A stretch of DNA of 64,000 nucleotides from an uncultured Poribacteria bacterium (GCA_951813545.1 OX638352.1:992001-1056000), one strand, 5' to 3'. Positions 1 to 8,944 are shown, counted from the stretch's first letter. Notes: generated by a model not told the origin, from the letters alone. A program made the numbers and translations.

Positions 1-179
1 TCATTTTCGTAGTATAATTTGCAAACTTCAGTGGAGATAGTGAAACCCGGCGGAACGGGAACACCAAGATTGCTCATCTCTGCGAGATTCGCCCCTTTTC
101 CACCAAGCAGCATTCGCATGGTGGCATCACCGTCGCTTTCACCGGCTCCAAAGAAGTAGACATACTTTGGTTGTGGCAT
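1..179 (-). CDS. ppdK: Pyruvate, phosphate dikinase, N-terminal part (cut by window edge)
   Basis: Only the first 59 codons are present; the gene runs off the left edge on the minus strand. The protein starts [18 protein letters not shown] and continues with [20 protein letters not shown] and PPGFTISTE, the glycine-rich opening of the nucleotide-binding domain of PPDK/PEP-synthase enzymes. The family interconverts pyruvate and phosphoenolpyruvate using ATP and phosphate. The ATG at 179 is preceded by a near-perfect ribosome binding site (AGGAGG, complement of about 185-190), which fixes the start. It lies about 100 bases downstream of pafA on the same strand, so read-through from the proteasome operon is possible. 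PPDK is preferred over PEP synthase from the N-terminal wording; the rest of the protein cannot be seen. Confidence 0.88.
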   Translation of the reverse strand, partial: MPQPKYVYFFGAGESDGDATMRMLLGGKGANLAEMSNLGVPVPPGFTISTEVCKLYYEN

Positions 180-277
180 CAAAAGCCTCCTATTATTTAT
201 TGGTTGTCAGTCGTCGTTAAAGCGGTTTTTGATTAAACCAGACATCTCTTCAGCAATGGCTGACCACTGACTGCTAT

Positions 278-1636
278 TTAGATTGAATAAATCGTTCGAC
301 TTGCTTCGTCAAATTCGGGTTTAAATGGATCTGTGGACAAATAAAGGATTTGATACGGCTCATAAAGTTGAATATAACTCCAATTGACACCGCACAAGAC
401 CTTTCCTTCGTTGACTTTCTTGATAAACTTACCTCGGAACTTGGCTCGGGTCCGCTCAGGTGGAAAATGTTCTGCGTGACGAATCTGTTCATCTTTGACA
501 ATCCGTTCAATCTCCGCTCGGTTTTCAAGGGTATAGTAGAGGCTCTCTTCCTGCCGGACATTGTGGTATTTTAAATCAAGGTGTTTCACCTGTGGGGCAT
601 CCCACTCAAACCCGCGTTTAGTGAGGTAGGTCTGCAACCACTTCCACTTAATGACCCAATCTAACTCGCGATCCAACTGCATCGGATCGCTTTCCAAGCA
701 TGTAAGGACGTATTCCCAGCGCGCCATAACTTGGTTTGTTGTCGAATCAGATTCAGCTTGTTCAAGGTATCGCTTGGCGCATTCAAGGTACTGCCACTGT
801 AGTTCGACAGCGGAGAGTCGCTTTCCATTTTGAAGCTCAATCTGGTGTTTACATGTGGTATCATCGGAGATATCTTGGATGGCTTTGACGGGGTTGCGGA
901 GTGCAAACCGTTGCTGAATGAAGTTGTCTTCAATCATACGGAGAATAATACCGGTTGTACCTACCTTCAAAAAAGTCGAAAATTCGGACATATTGGAATC
1001 GCCGACGATAACATGTAAGCGTCTGTACTTCTCCCGGTCAGCATGAGGCTCATCGCGCGTGTTGATAATCCCACGCGCTGTCGTTGTGCCGATAGAAATT
1101 TCTTCTCGAATGTGTTCGGCACGTTGCGAGATCGCGTAATATCCGCGATGGCTAGGTTTGATCTTTCCAGCCCCCGCGAAGACCTGACGAGTGACAAAGA
1201 AGGGAATCAACTGCCCAGCCAATTGACGGAAATCAACATGCCGCTCCATTAGGTAATTTTCATGGCATCCATAAGTATTTCCAGGGGTATCCAAGTTATT
1301 TTTAAAAATAGAGATCTTTCCATAGAACCCGTCATTTCGCATGCGCCGTTCCGCGTTACTGGCGAGGCGCGTAATAATACGCTCACCTGCTTTATCATGG
1401 GCAACAAGTTCGGCGACATCATCACATTCTGGGGTTGCGTACTCCGGATGGCACCCAATGTCTTGGTAAAACCTCGCACCGTTTTCAAGGAAGACATCAG
1501 GGTACATTCTCCCAGCAACAATTTCACGGAAGAGGTACATCACGACATTCTGAACAGTGAGTGTCTTTCTACGCGGGACATCTGGCGTCCAGATGATTCC
1601 GAATTCAGTTTCTAGCCCATAAATTCTACGTTTCAT
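278..1636 (-). CDS. pafA: PafA, Pup--protein ligase
   Basis: 452 residues, close to the usual size of PafA. It opens MKRRIYGLETEFGI, the family start with the metal-binding acidic residues, and continues NVFLENGARFYQDIGCHPEYATPECDD, which matches the actinobacterial PafA pattern. Further conserved stretches are NTRDEPHADREKYRRLHVIVGDSNMSE and the C-terminal YLSTDPFKPEFDE. PafA is a glutamine-synthetase-like enzyme that couples the C-terminal glutamate of Pup to lysines of target proteins using ATP. It lacks the long N-terminal insertion seen in the second homologue at 3542-5059, which is why this one is called ligase and the other Dop. A GAAGGGG-type ribosome site precedes the ATG. It is the last gene of the mpa-dop-pup-prcB-prcA-pafA run, 52 bases after prcA. 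Confidence 0.93.
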   Translation of the reverse strand: MKRRIYGLETEFGIIWTPDVPRRKTLTVQNVVMYLFREIVAGRMYPDVFLENGARFYQDIGCHPEYATPECDDVAELVAHDKAGERIITRLASNAERRMRNDGFYGKISIFKNNLDTPGNTYGCHENYLMERHVDFRQLAGQLIPFFVTRQVFAGAGKIKPSHRGYYAISQRAEHIREEISIGTTTARGIINTRDEPHADREKYRRLHVIVGDSNMSEFSTFLKVGTTGIILRMIEDNFIQQRFALRNPVKAIQDISDDTTCKHQIELQNGKRLSAVELQWQYLECAKRYLEQAESDSTTNQVMARWEYVLTCLESDPMQLDRELDWVIKWKWLQTYLTKRGFEWDAPQVKHLDLKYHNVRQEESLYYTLENRAEIERIVKDEQIRHAEHFPPERTRAKFRGKFIKKVNEGKVLCGVNWSYIQLYEPYQILYLSTDPFKPEFDEASRTIYSI

Positions 1637-1688
1637 CGGCTACCCCTTCACAAATGTTTCTTCTGCCTATTGTCCGATAGTCAAGAGA

Positions 1689-2408
1689 TTACGATAACAA
1701 AGCCGTAACTTCATCAGTAGAGAGTCGTCGGAATTTTCGCCGTGCGGTGGTTTGTTCAAGACACGCCACTTCTATTGTTTCTGGCGTGATTTCATAACTA
1801 TCTTCTGCATCCGCTTCAACGGTTTGAAAGGTCTCTGTTATAAGCTGAAGTGCCGCTGGCATCTCCAACCCATCCGCATAATTCCGTTCCAGAATTTCTG
1901 TTATCGCTATGGCGCGCCCACCGATAACAGCATACTTCTCCTCTTCCGAATAGATGCCATCAAATGCAATATGATAAATTTGATTCCTCTGTAACCCTGA
2001 ACTCGCTGAAGCATCAGTCGCGCCTACCTCGCACACAAGAAGTTCAATCTCTAACGGTTTAGCGTCCCATGCTTGTGCGACCGCTCCCATATGTTGTGAA
2101 TAGAGATTCGTCAACCACTTTGCGGTAACATCTTCGCGGTAGTAGCGAAAGCCTTTGATTTCAGATTCGCGAATACCAGCGACGCGTAGTGCCTCATATT
2201 CAGCAATCCTGCCCGCCGCTGCAAGGGCAATTCTATCGTAAATTTCGGAAACCTTAAAAGTAGTTTTGCGCGGATTCTCGGCAACCATCAGTAACCCATC
2301 TCGGTACTCTAAGACGACTACCTCTTTTGCCTGCGTGATACCGCGGCGAACGAAATCCTCTTTATCCTGACGAATTTGTTCCGGTGAAACATAATAGGGT
2401 GTGGACAT
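1689..2408 (-). CDS. prcA: Proteasome alpha subunit PrcA
   Basis: 239 residues from the chosen ATG. The N-terminus MSTPYYVSPEQIRQDKEDF resembles actinobacterial PrcA (MSFPYFISPEQ...), and LMVAENPRKTTFKVSEIYDR plus ALAAAGRIAEYEALR are the expected alpha-subunit stretches. Alpha rings form the outer gates of the 20S core and receive substrates from the ATPase ring. The open frame extends upstream to a GTG at 2462, but the extra 18 residues have no counterpart in the family, so the internal ATG was preferred; no good ribosome site precedes either, which fits translational coupling to prcB. Like other alpha subunits it has no catalytic N-terminal threonine. Confidence 0.92.
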   Translation of the reverse strand: MSTPYYVSPEQIRQDKEDFVRRGITQAKEVVVLEYRDGLLMVAENPRKTTFKVSEIYDRIALAAAGRIAEYEALRVAGIRESEIKGFRYYREDVTAKWLTNLYSQHMGAVAQAWDAKPLEIELLVCEVGATDASASSGLQRNQIYHIAFDGIYSEEEKYAVIGGRAIAITEILERNYADGLEMPAALQLITETFQTVEADAEDSYEITPETIEVACLEQTTARRKFRRLSTDEVTALLS

Positions 2409-2484
2409 ATCTGTATTTTCAAGTTCCAAGGAGCAGAGGCGTACACGGGTGTTTCGTTGCACTACAGCACTGCTGAATTCGGTA

Positions 2485-3279
2485 CTATAAGCGCGATATT
2501 AACTCCCGATATAGCTCTTCAACGGTAGTCTCAGGAATCTCAGCGACTCCTTCTTCAGTAATAGTGTAAAGCGTTGGGAAGATTTTCCGGATGAGATCAG
2601 GACCGCCCGTTGCAATATCTTCATCAGCCGCATCCCAGAGTGCTTCTGCCACAATCTCCAGTGCGTCTTGACGGGTGATCTCTGGAGTATACCGTTTCTT
2701 AAGGGTTGTGCGGGCATCCTTACCACCGGAGCCGATCGCGTAATAGTCGCCTTCCTCATAACGACCGCCAACAGCATCATATTTAAAAATTCTACCACGA
2801 TGCCGTTTTAAGTCATAACCAGCAAAAAGCGGCAAGACAATTAAGCCCTGCATGGCAAGCTCCAAGTTGGAGCGCACCAAGTGTGAAAGAAAATTTGCCT
2901 GTCCTTCAAGACTGAGGCTTACCCCTTCTGTCTTTTCGTAAAATTCGACCTCAACTTGAAAGAGTTTTGCCATTTCAATACAGGGACCGGCAGCACCAGC
3001 AACAGCAATTGCCGAGTACCGATCCACTGGATAAACTTTCTGAATCCGTCGCTCACCGACCTGATAGCCTTCCGTCGCCTGCCGGTCACCTGCCATGATG
3101 ACCCCGGTATCGTAGACAACCGCCAAAACGGTTGTGCCTTCATAAGGAAGGAACGACGACTCTGCTGTGCGGGCATTTGAGGCGAAATCAGGTGAATCGA
3201 GCGTCGTCAACAATTCAGGGTGGTGACGCTTGAGGATTTGGAAGAAGTTGGAGGTGCCATAATCATCAAGGTCGAGCAC
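2485..3279 (-). CDS. prcB: Proteasome beta subunit PrcB
   Basis: 264 residues. A propeptide of about 48 residues precedes PYEGTTVLAVVYDTGVIMAGDR; cleavage at the Gly-Thr junction would expose Thr49 as the catalytic nucleophile, as in mycobacterial PrcB. The stretches FYEKTEGVSLSLEGQANFLS and AMQGLIVLPLFAGYD also match the family. Beta subunits form the inner proteolytic rings of the 20S core. The start lies 2 bases after the pup stop codon, so the two genes are almost certainly co-translated, the same tight pup-prcB arrangement as in Actinobacteria. The C-terminal part contains YAIGSGGKDARTTLKK, the usual late-domain glycine motif. Nothing suggests inactivation. Confidence 0.95.
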   Translation of the reverse strand: MLDLDDYGTSNFFQILKRHHPELLTTLDSPDFASNARTAESSFLPYEGTTVLAVVYDTGVIMAGDRQATEGYQVGERRIQKVYPVDRYSAIAVAGAAGPCIEMAKLFQVEVEFYEKTEGVSLSLEGQANFLSHLVRSNLELAMQGLIVLPLFAGYDLKRHRGRIFKYDAVGGRYEEGDYYAIGSGGKDARTTLKKRYTPEITRQDALEIVAEALWDAADEDIATGGPDLIRKIFPTLYTITEEGVAEIPETTVEELYRELISRL

Positions 3280-3281
3280 TC

Positions 3282-3479
3282 CTACTGCCCTCCCCGCTGA
3301 ATATAGTTCTCGACAAATTCCTGTGAATCCTCTTCCAAAATTTCATCGATTTCATCAAGAAGTGTGTCTAAGTCCTCGACGAATTCCTCGTCCATTTCGC
3401 TGGGTTCAACATTAAGTTGAATCTCTTCGGTTTCATCGACATCGCGCGTGAGATGTTCCTGTTGTTTTTCAGTCGACAT
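3282..3479 (-). CDS. pup: Pup, prokaryotic ubiquitin-like protein
   Basis: 65 residues, the usual size of Pup, very acidic and predicted disordered with a helical C-terminal half. The region LLDEIDEILEEDSQEFVENY followed by IQRGGQ is close to mycobacterial Pup, which ends VQKGGQ. The protein ends in Gly-Gly-Gln, so the terminal glutamine must be deamidated by Dop before PafA can attach it, consistent with the presence of both enzymes here. The C-terminal helix also binds the coiled coils of the Mpa/ARC ATPase. An AGGAG ribosome site lies just upstream of the ATG. It does not resemble the UBact proteins that I recall from Nitrospira-type genomes (ending near RSGE); it is a Pup of the actinobacterial type. 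Confidence 0.94.
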   Translation of the reverse strand: MSTEKQQEHLTRDVDETEEIQLNVEPSEMDEEFVEDLDTLLDEIDEILEEDSQEFVENYIQRGGQ

Positions 3480-3541
3480 TGTTTTCTCCTGATAAAGCGC
3501 AGTAGGGATGAGGCACCGGAGTCCCAGCCTTACAACGCGGG

Positions 3542-5059
3542 TTAATACGATTTTGAAGCGTTGCCTCGAATCTCCTTAACAAGTTCTTCTGCCGTACAGT
3601 TATTCAATAACTCGCCCACGATCTTCTGTGTGCCGAAGTGGGGACGATCCATCATGATTTTGTCAAGTCCCCCTGATTTACCGATAAAAATCATTGAGTT
3701 CCAACTGGCACTATAAATGTGCTTTGGAAACTTTCGTAAACAGGTTCCGCGAAAGTATGCACGGGTATCCACAGGTGGATAGCGCATCGCATGCACAATT
3801 TCCTCACGGTTGAGTAAACGTTTAACATGTCCGTTCTTCAGCAACCTGATATAAAGCCCTTTGTCTGGACGTATATCATGGTACTGCAGATCAAGCATCT
3901 GCACATGCGCGTCATTCCATTCGTATCCGTGTCGATTTCGGTATGCATCTATCAACTTCTTCTTGATAACCCAATCAAGATGTTGGCTCAACCGCATCGG
4001 GTCAATTTCTAAGTTATCAAGGACGTATTGCCATTTTTCAAGGACATCTTCAACAACAGGTGTCCGTTCCTCTGGTGCGAGGTGCTGCTGCGCGAGTTTG
4101 AGGTATGCGCGCTGTACTTCTATTGGTGTCCGCTGCTGTTCATCTGCGAGTTCTATCTGGTTTTGGCACGAGAGATCCCGTGAGATATTTTTTATCGCAG
4201 CGACTGGATCTTTTAAACTGAATTTTTTGCCAACAACACCTTTCTCAATCAACTGAAGCACGATAGAAGTAATACCTGCTTTGAGATAGATGCTTAACTC
4301 AGACATATTAGAGTCACCGACGATGACATGTAAGCGTCTATAGAGTTTGTCATTAGCATGAGGTTCATCGCGTGTATTAATCAGCGGACGATTCACCATA
4401 GTGCTGAGCCCTACCTCTTTTTCAAAGAAATCAGCACGTTGGGAGATTTGATAATCCGTTTCGTCGCTCCCGTTCTCTGCGCCAACTTTTCCACTCCCTG
4501 TGATAATAATACGCGTAACGAGGAAAGGTATCAACCCATCAACAATTGTATCAAACGGCACTTTACGCGACATGAGATAGTTCTCATGAGAACCGTAACT
4601 ATGCCCTTTGTAATCGGTATTGTTTTTATAGATGATAATTTCTTGGTTGTCAAGCAGAAGGCGTTCAGCTGTAAGCCTACTTACCTCTAATATTAACTCA
4701 CCCGCTTTTTCGTATAGGAGTAGGTCGCGTGCGTTCGCGCATTCCGGTGTGCAATACTCAGGGTGCGCATGATCTACGTAATAACGCCCCCCGTTTATTA
4801 AAATATCATTGACGGCACTGTTTGTATCTGCCTCACTGATGGTCGGCTCCACCTCGGCGAGAAACCCGCGAGCATCTACCAATGGACTCTCTTGTTCGTA
4901 ATCCCACGTAACAGAGGAAGCAGCACTCGGAGCATCACCCTTAGAAGTTTTATAAGCATTAACGACCAAGGTAGAAGCAGCAACCGGATCTTGCTCACGT
5001 GCATTTTTGACTGAGATACCATACTCAGTCTCTGTTCCCATTATTATTGGTATTTCCAT
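3542..5059 (-). CDS. dop: Dop, Pup deamidase/depupylase
   Basis: 505 residues, longer than the PafA homologue. It begins MEIPIIMGTETEYGISVKN; the next 60 residues (about 30-75) include the extra loop that distinguishes Dop from PafA. Conserved stretches include YYVDHAHPEYCTPECANARD, YGSHENYLMSR, NTRDEPHANDKLYRRLHVIV and DIRPDKGLYIRL. Dop converts the C-terminal Gln of Pup to Glu and also removes Pup from conjugates; it needs ATP as a cofactor. The Gln-ending Pup encoded next door requires this activity. It sits between the ATPase gene (47 bases away) and pup (62 bases away). The second Met (MGTETEYG) is a possible alternative start. Confidence 0.92.
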   Translation of the reverse strand: MEIPIIMGTETEYGISVKNAREQDPVAASTLVVNAYKTSKGDAPSAASSVTWDYEQESPLVDARGFLAEVEPTISEADTNSAVNDILINGGRYYVDHAHPEYCTPECANARDLLLYEKAGELILEVSRLTAERLLLDNQEIIIYKNNTDYKGHSYGSHENYLMSRKVPFDTIVDGLIPFLVTRIIITGSGKVGAENGSDETDYQISQRADFFEKEVGLSTMVNRPLINTRDEPHANDKLYRRLHVIVGDSNMSELSIYLKAGITSIVLQLIEKGVVGKKFSLKDPVAAIKNISRDLSCQNQIELADEQQRTPIEVQRAYLKLAQQHLAPEERTPVVEDVLEKWQYVLDNLEIDPMRLSQHLDWVIKKKLIDAYRNRHGYEWNDAHVQMLDLQYHDIRPDKGLYIRLLKNGHVKRLLNREEIVHAMRYPPVDTRAYFRGTCLRKFPKHIYSASWNSMIFIGKSGGLDKIMMDRPHFGTQKIVGELLNNCTAEELVKEIRGNASKSY

Positions 5060-5106
5060 TTTCGCTCACAAAACCAAAACCGAGTGGAAGTCCAGATTTA
5101 AAAAAT

Positions 5107-6891
5107 CTAAAGGAATGTACCCCCCCGGGTCACGCGGACATTCTGGTTCTTCTCCTGCGCGGGTTCATTAATCAAGGCACGAATATTGACAATCTTTTCA
5201 CCTTTCCTGCCTGAAATTTTTGCCCAATCATCAGGATTTGTAGTGTTCGGAAGGTCCTCGTTTTCATGGTATTCTTCCCGGATAGCTGCTTTGAGATCGT
5301 CAAGACACATCCCTTTGTCGGTACCATCGGAACTGATAAACCGTTTGATCGCTGTTTTTTTCGCACGTGAAACGATGTTTTCGATCATTGCGCCGCTGAC
5401 AAAATCTTTGAAAAAGAGGGTCTCCCGTTCACCACGGGCATAGGTTACCTCAATAAACCGATTTTCATCAGTCGTCGCGTACATCTCGTTTACAGCCGCA
5501 TCAATGAAATGCTTTGCAATAGCCTCAGCATCTCCATCAAACCGCTGCCAAGCAGCATCAGCGAATGGAAGACCTGGCGTCAGATATATACCGAAGATAT
5601 CCCTAGCACCGTCCAAGTTGGGGCGATCAATTTTAATTTTGACATCAAGTCTACCGGGTCTCAAAACAGCAGGATCAAGGAGATCTTGCCGGTTGCTCGC
5701 GCCAATGACAATGACATCTCGGAGGTTCTCAACCCCATCAATCTCAGAGAGGAACTGCGGTACAAGTGTCGATTCCATATCCGATGAAATCCCCATACCT
5801 CTGGAACGGAAGAGAGAATCCATTTCGTCAAAGAAGATAATAACGGGAAATCCTTCCCTCGATTTATCGCGTGCTTTCTGGAAGACCTCACGAATCTTAC
5901 GTTCTGTTTCGCCTACATATTTATTTAGAAGTTCCGGTCCTTTGATATTAATGAAATATCCACGCACCTCATCTCTGCCAGTTTCTTTACGAACTCGCTC
6001 AGCGATACTACTAGCGACAGCGCGGGCTATTAAGGTTTTACCACAACCGGGTGGTCCATAGAGGAGAACCCCTTTAGGGGGCGAGAGGTTAAATTCCTTG
6101 TATTCGTTCGGGTAAAGGTATGGTAACTCGACAGCATCGCGAATCGCTTCTATCTGTGAGTCAAGTCCACCAATGTCCGTATAGCCGATATCCGGCACCT
6201 CTTCGAGTAACAGATCCTCGACTTCCCGTTTAGGAAGTTTCTCCATGAGCATGCTAGTCGTATGATTGAGAAGGACATTATCTCCGGTCTTCAGCGTTTC
6301 CTCTTGGAGCGGTTCAGCTATTCTGACGACACGTTCTTCATCAGTGCGGAGACCTACAATGGCAAGTTCATCCGTAATCCGCTCTTTGATTTTGACAACG
6401 TCTCCATGCCGTTCAGCAGCTTTGACATCAACGACGTTCATCCCACTATTGACAATAACCTCTTGCCCAACCGCAATGCTTTCTTCCTTGAGGGCTGGAT
6501 CAAGATTGACGCGCCATTTCCTACCACTGACATCAATGTCGACGGTGCCATCTCCGTTTGACGCGAGGAAGACTCCGTAATTATTAGGTGGTGCGCTGAG
6601 CTGATCGACCTTTTCCTTAAGAATCTGCAGCTTCTCTTTCGCCTCTTGCAGGGTGCTGGTGAGTTTCTTGTTCCGCCGGTGTGCTGTCATCAACTCACGT
6701 TGCATTTCATAGAGTCGGGTCTCAAGGTCCTTGACATACACTGCGCGCTGCTGTTGCCGCATACTCTCCAGTTCACCTTCAAGTATGTCAATGGTGCCCT
6801 GGAGTGTGCGAATCTGCTGTTGATACCAGCCAACGTCGTATGTCTCTTGTTCCTCAAAGAGATCCTTGGAATTTCCTCTTTTGATACCCAT
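5107..6891 (-). CDS. mpa: Proteasomal AAA+ ATPase Mpa/ARC
   Basis: About 594 residues from the chosen ATG. Order of parts: N-terminal coiled coil (about 25-95, many Glu/Arg/Gln heptads) that would grip Pup, tandem OB folds (about 100-230), then one AAA+ domain with Walker A GPPGCGKT (about 280), Walker B IIFFDEMDS (about 354) and arginine-finger region LRPGRLD. The protein ends RGGTFL. Actinobacterial Mpa/ARC ends GQYL, where the penultimate aromatic residue docks into the PrcA ring; here Phe replaces Tyr. The open frame extends upstream to about 6960 through unconserved residues; MGIKRGNSKDLFEEQE at 6891 is the more typical beginning, though its ribosome site is weak. It is the first gene of the operon, behind the promoter at 7010-7038. 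Confidence 0.92.
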   Translation of the reverse strand: MGIKRGNSKDLFEEQETYDVGWYQQQIRTLQGTIDILEGELESMRQQQRAVYVKDLETRLYEMQRELMTAHRRNKKLTSTLQEAKEKLQILKEKVDQLSAPPNNYGVFLASNGDGTVDIDVSGRKWRVNLDPALKEESIAVGQEVIVNSGMNVVDVKAAERHGDVVKIKERITDELAIVGLRTDEERVVRIAEPLQEETLKTGDNVLLNHTTSMLMEKLPKREVEDLLLEEVPDIGYTDIGGLDSQIEAIRDAVELPYLYPNEYKEFNLSPPKGVLLYGPPGCGKTLIARAVASSIAERVRKETGRDEVRGYFINIKGPELLNKYVGETERKIREVFQKARDKSREGFPVIIFFDEMDSLFRSRGMGISSDMESTLVPQFLSEIDGVENLRDVIVIGASNRQDLLDPAVLRPGRLDVKIKIDRPNLDGARDIFGIYLTPGLPFADAAWQRFDGDAEAIAKHFIDAAVNEMYATTDENRFIEVTYARGERETLFFKDFVSGAMIENIVSRAKKTAIKRFISSDGTDKGMCLDDLKAAIREEYHENEDLPNTTNPDDWAKISGRKGEKIVNIRALINEPAQEKNQNVRVTRGGTFL

Positions 6892-7009
6892 ACCTGAAAT
6901 TCTCACTTTCCAAAACGATTTTTCCGACCTCCCTCGCAAGGGTAAAAGTCGGGTACACAAATAACCGGGTTCGGCTGGGCTTTAGATTTAAACCCAACAC
7001 TTTTATTAG

Positions 7010-7038
7010 AGTATAGCACGCCGAAAAAATTGTGTCAA
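7010..7038 (-). promoter_or_regulatory. Sigma70-type promoter of the Pup-proteasome operon
   Basis: On the minus strand TTGACA (7038-7033) is followed, after exactly 17 bases, by TATACT (7015-7010). This is a near-consensus promoter pointing into mpa, with the predicted transcript start near 7003 and a leader of about 110 bases. No other promoter of similar quality was noticed between here and pafA, so the six genes probably form one transcript. Confidence 0.75.
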
Positions 7039-7248
7039 GAATAAAGTCTACCTTAACTTCCAAGTAAATATGGTTTCAGCGTTGATTGCTCATCAACTTT
7101 TGAAGAGCAATCCCTCGATGAACCTCTCTGAGCTTCAGGAGTTCAACGATTTACCTCTGCTTTTGTAACTTCTAAACTTTTTCAAACTCACGTTGATTGC
7201 AAATTGCTACCGTCAACTGACAGACTTTGACGATCTCATGAACAAATG

Positions 7249-7980
7249 CTACAATCGCTGTTTGATTCTTCCCCAAGTGGTCGCGAGTTTGTCTGAGGCG
7301 GAAACCGCTTGAGGTTTGCCAGCCGTTTCGCCCTCACCGTCTCCCATTTCAATGTCATCAATATAAGTGGTCAGAGCTTCGGGGTGGTCCCAACCGAAGA
7401 AGATCCAGCTTAGCTCCGGATTCACGCCGCCTTTGCCACCCTCACCTCTAAAACCGAAATCATCGGCGACTTCTTCATCATCAACGTAAAAGTCATAAGT
7501 TCTCTCTTTAAAGTCGAGCACGATGCGGAAATGATGCCATTCACCGAATTTTCCCTGCGCTACTTGTTGTCCAGCAGTGCCGTCGAGCGCATGGATAGTG
7601 GCATTCGGCTGAATATTAAATACGGCAGCCCCTCCCCACTTGATCGCATCTCCACCGATATAAAACAGCATTGTGCCTGCGCCCTTTTCCCGTTGCGTGA
7701 ATAATGAAACATACTGAATTCCATCATGGGTACCTTCAAAACTTCTGGTGACCATTGTGTTTTCTGTGACCAGAATGCTTTTGCCTGTGTCCCCGCGCTT
7801 CACCTTGCTTCCAATTTGGCAAGTTTTTTGGTTCATTGCCGTTTTCCATTCATCTTGCCCAGCGATGTCACCATCTTTGAAGTTGTCAAAATTCTCACTG
7901 TACCACACGTCACAAAACGCATTGAACCCCAAAAACAAGAATACGCAACTGAATGCCAAACTTCGCTTTAACATCATCAT
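7249..7980 (-). CDS. Secreted LamG/concanavalin-like domain protein
   Basis: 243 residues from the ATG at 7980, which has GGGAGG seven bases upstream; the open frame itself reaches 8019. An N-terminal signal peptide is clear (KRSLAFSCVFLFLGFNAFCD), with likely cleavage near AFC-D. The body (WYSENFDNFKDGDIAGQDEW, GEWHHFRIVLDFKERTYDFY, VDDEEVADDFGF, ending TYIDDIEMGD) is the pattern of concanavalin A-like/LamG beta-sandwich domains that bind or process glycans. The last 35 residues are Lys/Ala-rich and unconserved. It is monocistronic, with no partner genes in reach. The sugar-binding role is inference from the fold; it could simply be an exported structural or adhesion protein. Confidence 0.7.
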   Translation of the reverse strand: MMMLKRSLAFSCVFLFLGFNAFCDVWYSENFDNFKDGDIAGQDEWKTAMNQKTCQIGSKVKRGDTGKSILVTENTMVTRSFEGTHDGIQYVSLFTQREKGAGTMLFYIGGDAIKWGGAAVFNIQPNATIHALDGTAGQQVAQGKFGEWHHFRIVLDFKERTYDFYVDDEEVADDFGFRGEGGKGGVNPELSWIFFGWDHPEALTTYIDDIEMGDGEGETAGKPQAVSASDKLATTWGRIKQRL

Positions 7981-8160
7981 AATAAGCCTCCCGAAAGTTT
8001 TGTTATTATACGGGATCATGCCACCGATGCCTCTCTGATACCAGTCAACTTTTCACTCAAAGGGGTTGATGCTCCTCAGGATTTTGTAGCGTGATGCGCG
8101 TCGCATCTGGGCGAGTACGCCGCAAAACTTTTAGTTTGCGTCCCTACATACACAATCTAA

Positions 8161-8306
8161 ATGAAGTTTAAATAAATATTTCGGTAATTCTATGTTCTCC
8201 GTAGGTCCGGTTAGGTACGGTTTCCTAACGAAGAAAGTCGCCACCGGTTACCGGGAAGGGCACTGAGCATCGTTAGGAAATTACCGAATTAAATTGTGAA
8301 CTTCAT
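8161..8306. repeat. 146-bp inverted-repeat element (MITE-like), copy 1
   Basis: The ends are imperfect inverted repeats: the left end ATGAAGTTTAAATAAATATT continues TCGGTAATT, and the right end reads back as ATGAAGTTCACAATTTAATT followed by CGGTAA. An inner pair CGTTAGGAAA / TTTCCTAACG is also visible. A related but truncated copy in opposite orientation lies at 45170-45274; the two share the ends and a core reading GTTACCGGGAAGG versus GTTACTGGGAAGG. There is no coding capacity. It looks like a small non-autonomous mobile element; no matching transposase was identified in the window. Confidence 0.6.
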
Positions 8307-8944
8307 AAAGATTGTGTTGCAAAGGTAGCAACTTGCGTTATTATACCGGAATTTCTGACAAAAGTCAAAAGATTTTCGTTGAAGTTTTCTAAATCCGGGC
8401 ATGGCATTGGATTTCAAGAGGGAAATTAAGGAAATATAGGTCATTAGAAAATCAGCGGAGTTTTGAAAATTTCCCCCAACCCATAACAATGTAAGTTCAA
8501 CTTAAGCATTTATAGTAGACTTTACAATTAAGGAAACTGTCACCACTCACCTAATAGACCTGACCGGGTGTCCTTACCAAAAGATAATGCTGGTAAAGCT
8601 CCTTCTCAGGATGCATATGGTTTCCCCATCGACATCACAGTATTAGAGAAGATAGAGGCTTGCGGAGCACCCTTAAGTATATCTACTACCAGTTCAATAT
8701 ACCGTTTTACTACCATCTTGTTGTCTGCCACGACAAGATACCGCGATATAAGTCGTCTAGTCAATAAGTTACCCTCGTCCCATCTATAGCCTTGGCTGGC
8801 GTATAAGACAGGTTTCCTCGCCCTTTAGGGCGCGGTCATTGACATTCAGAGAATCCTGTATAGCAAGGCACAAGTACCCCGCTATACAAGCAATAATGTC
8901 TCATAAATGGAGGCAAAGCGGAAAACCCGCAAACATTTTTCGTA
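8307..8944. other. Gene-poor stretch with IS200/IS605-like right-end hairpin
   Basis: No convincing gene is seen between the LamG protein and recA apart from the repeat at 8161-8306. Near 8819-8832 there is a CGCCC-TTTA-GGGCG hairpin followed by GGTCATTGACA, which resembles the right end of IS200/IS605-type elements that carry tnpB, but no tnpB frame is present. A minus-strand open frame of about 67 codons (roughly 8610-8825) has no recognisable start or family. It is best read as a decayed mobile-element remnant. Confidence 0.3.

Noticed and set aside
3282..3479. UBact rather than Pup
   Set aside because: The C-terminal half follows actinobacterial Pup closely and ends GGQ, and bona fide dop is present.
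8568..8789. 73-codon plus-strand ORF
   Set aside because: No ribosome site, no family resemblance, and it overlaps an equally open minus-strand frame; probably mobile-element debris.
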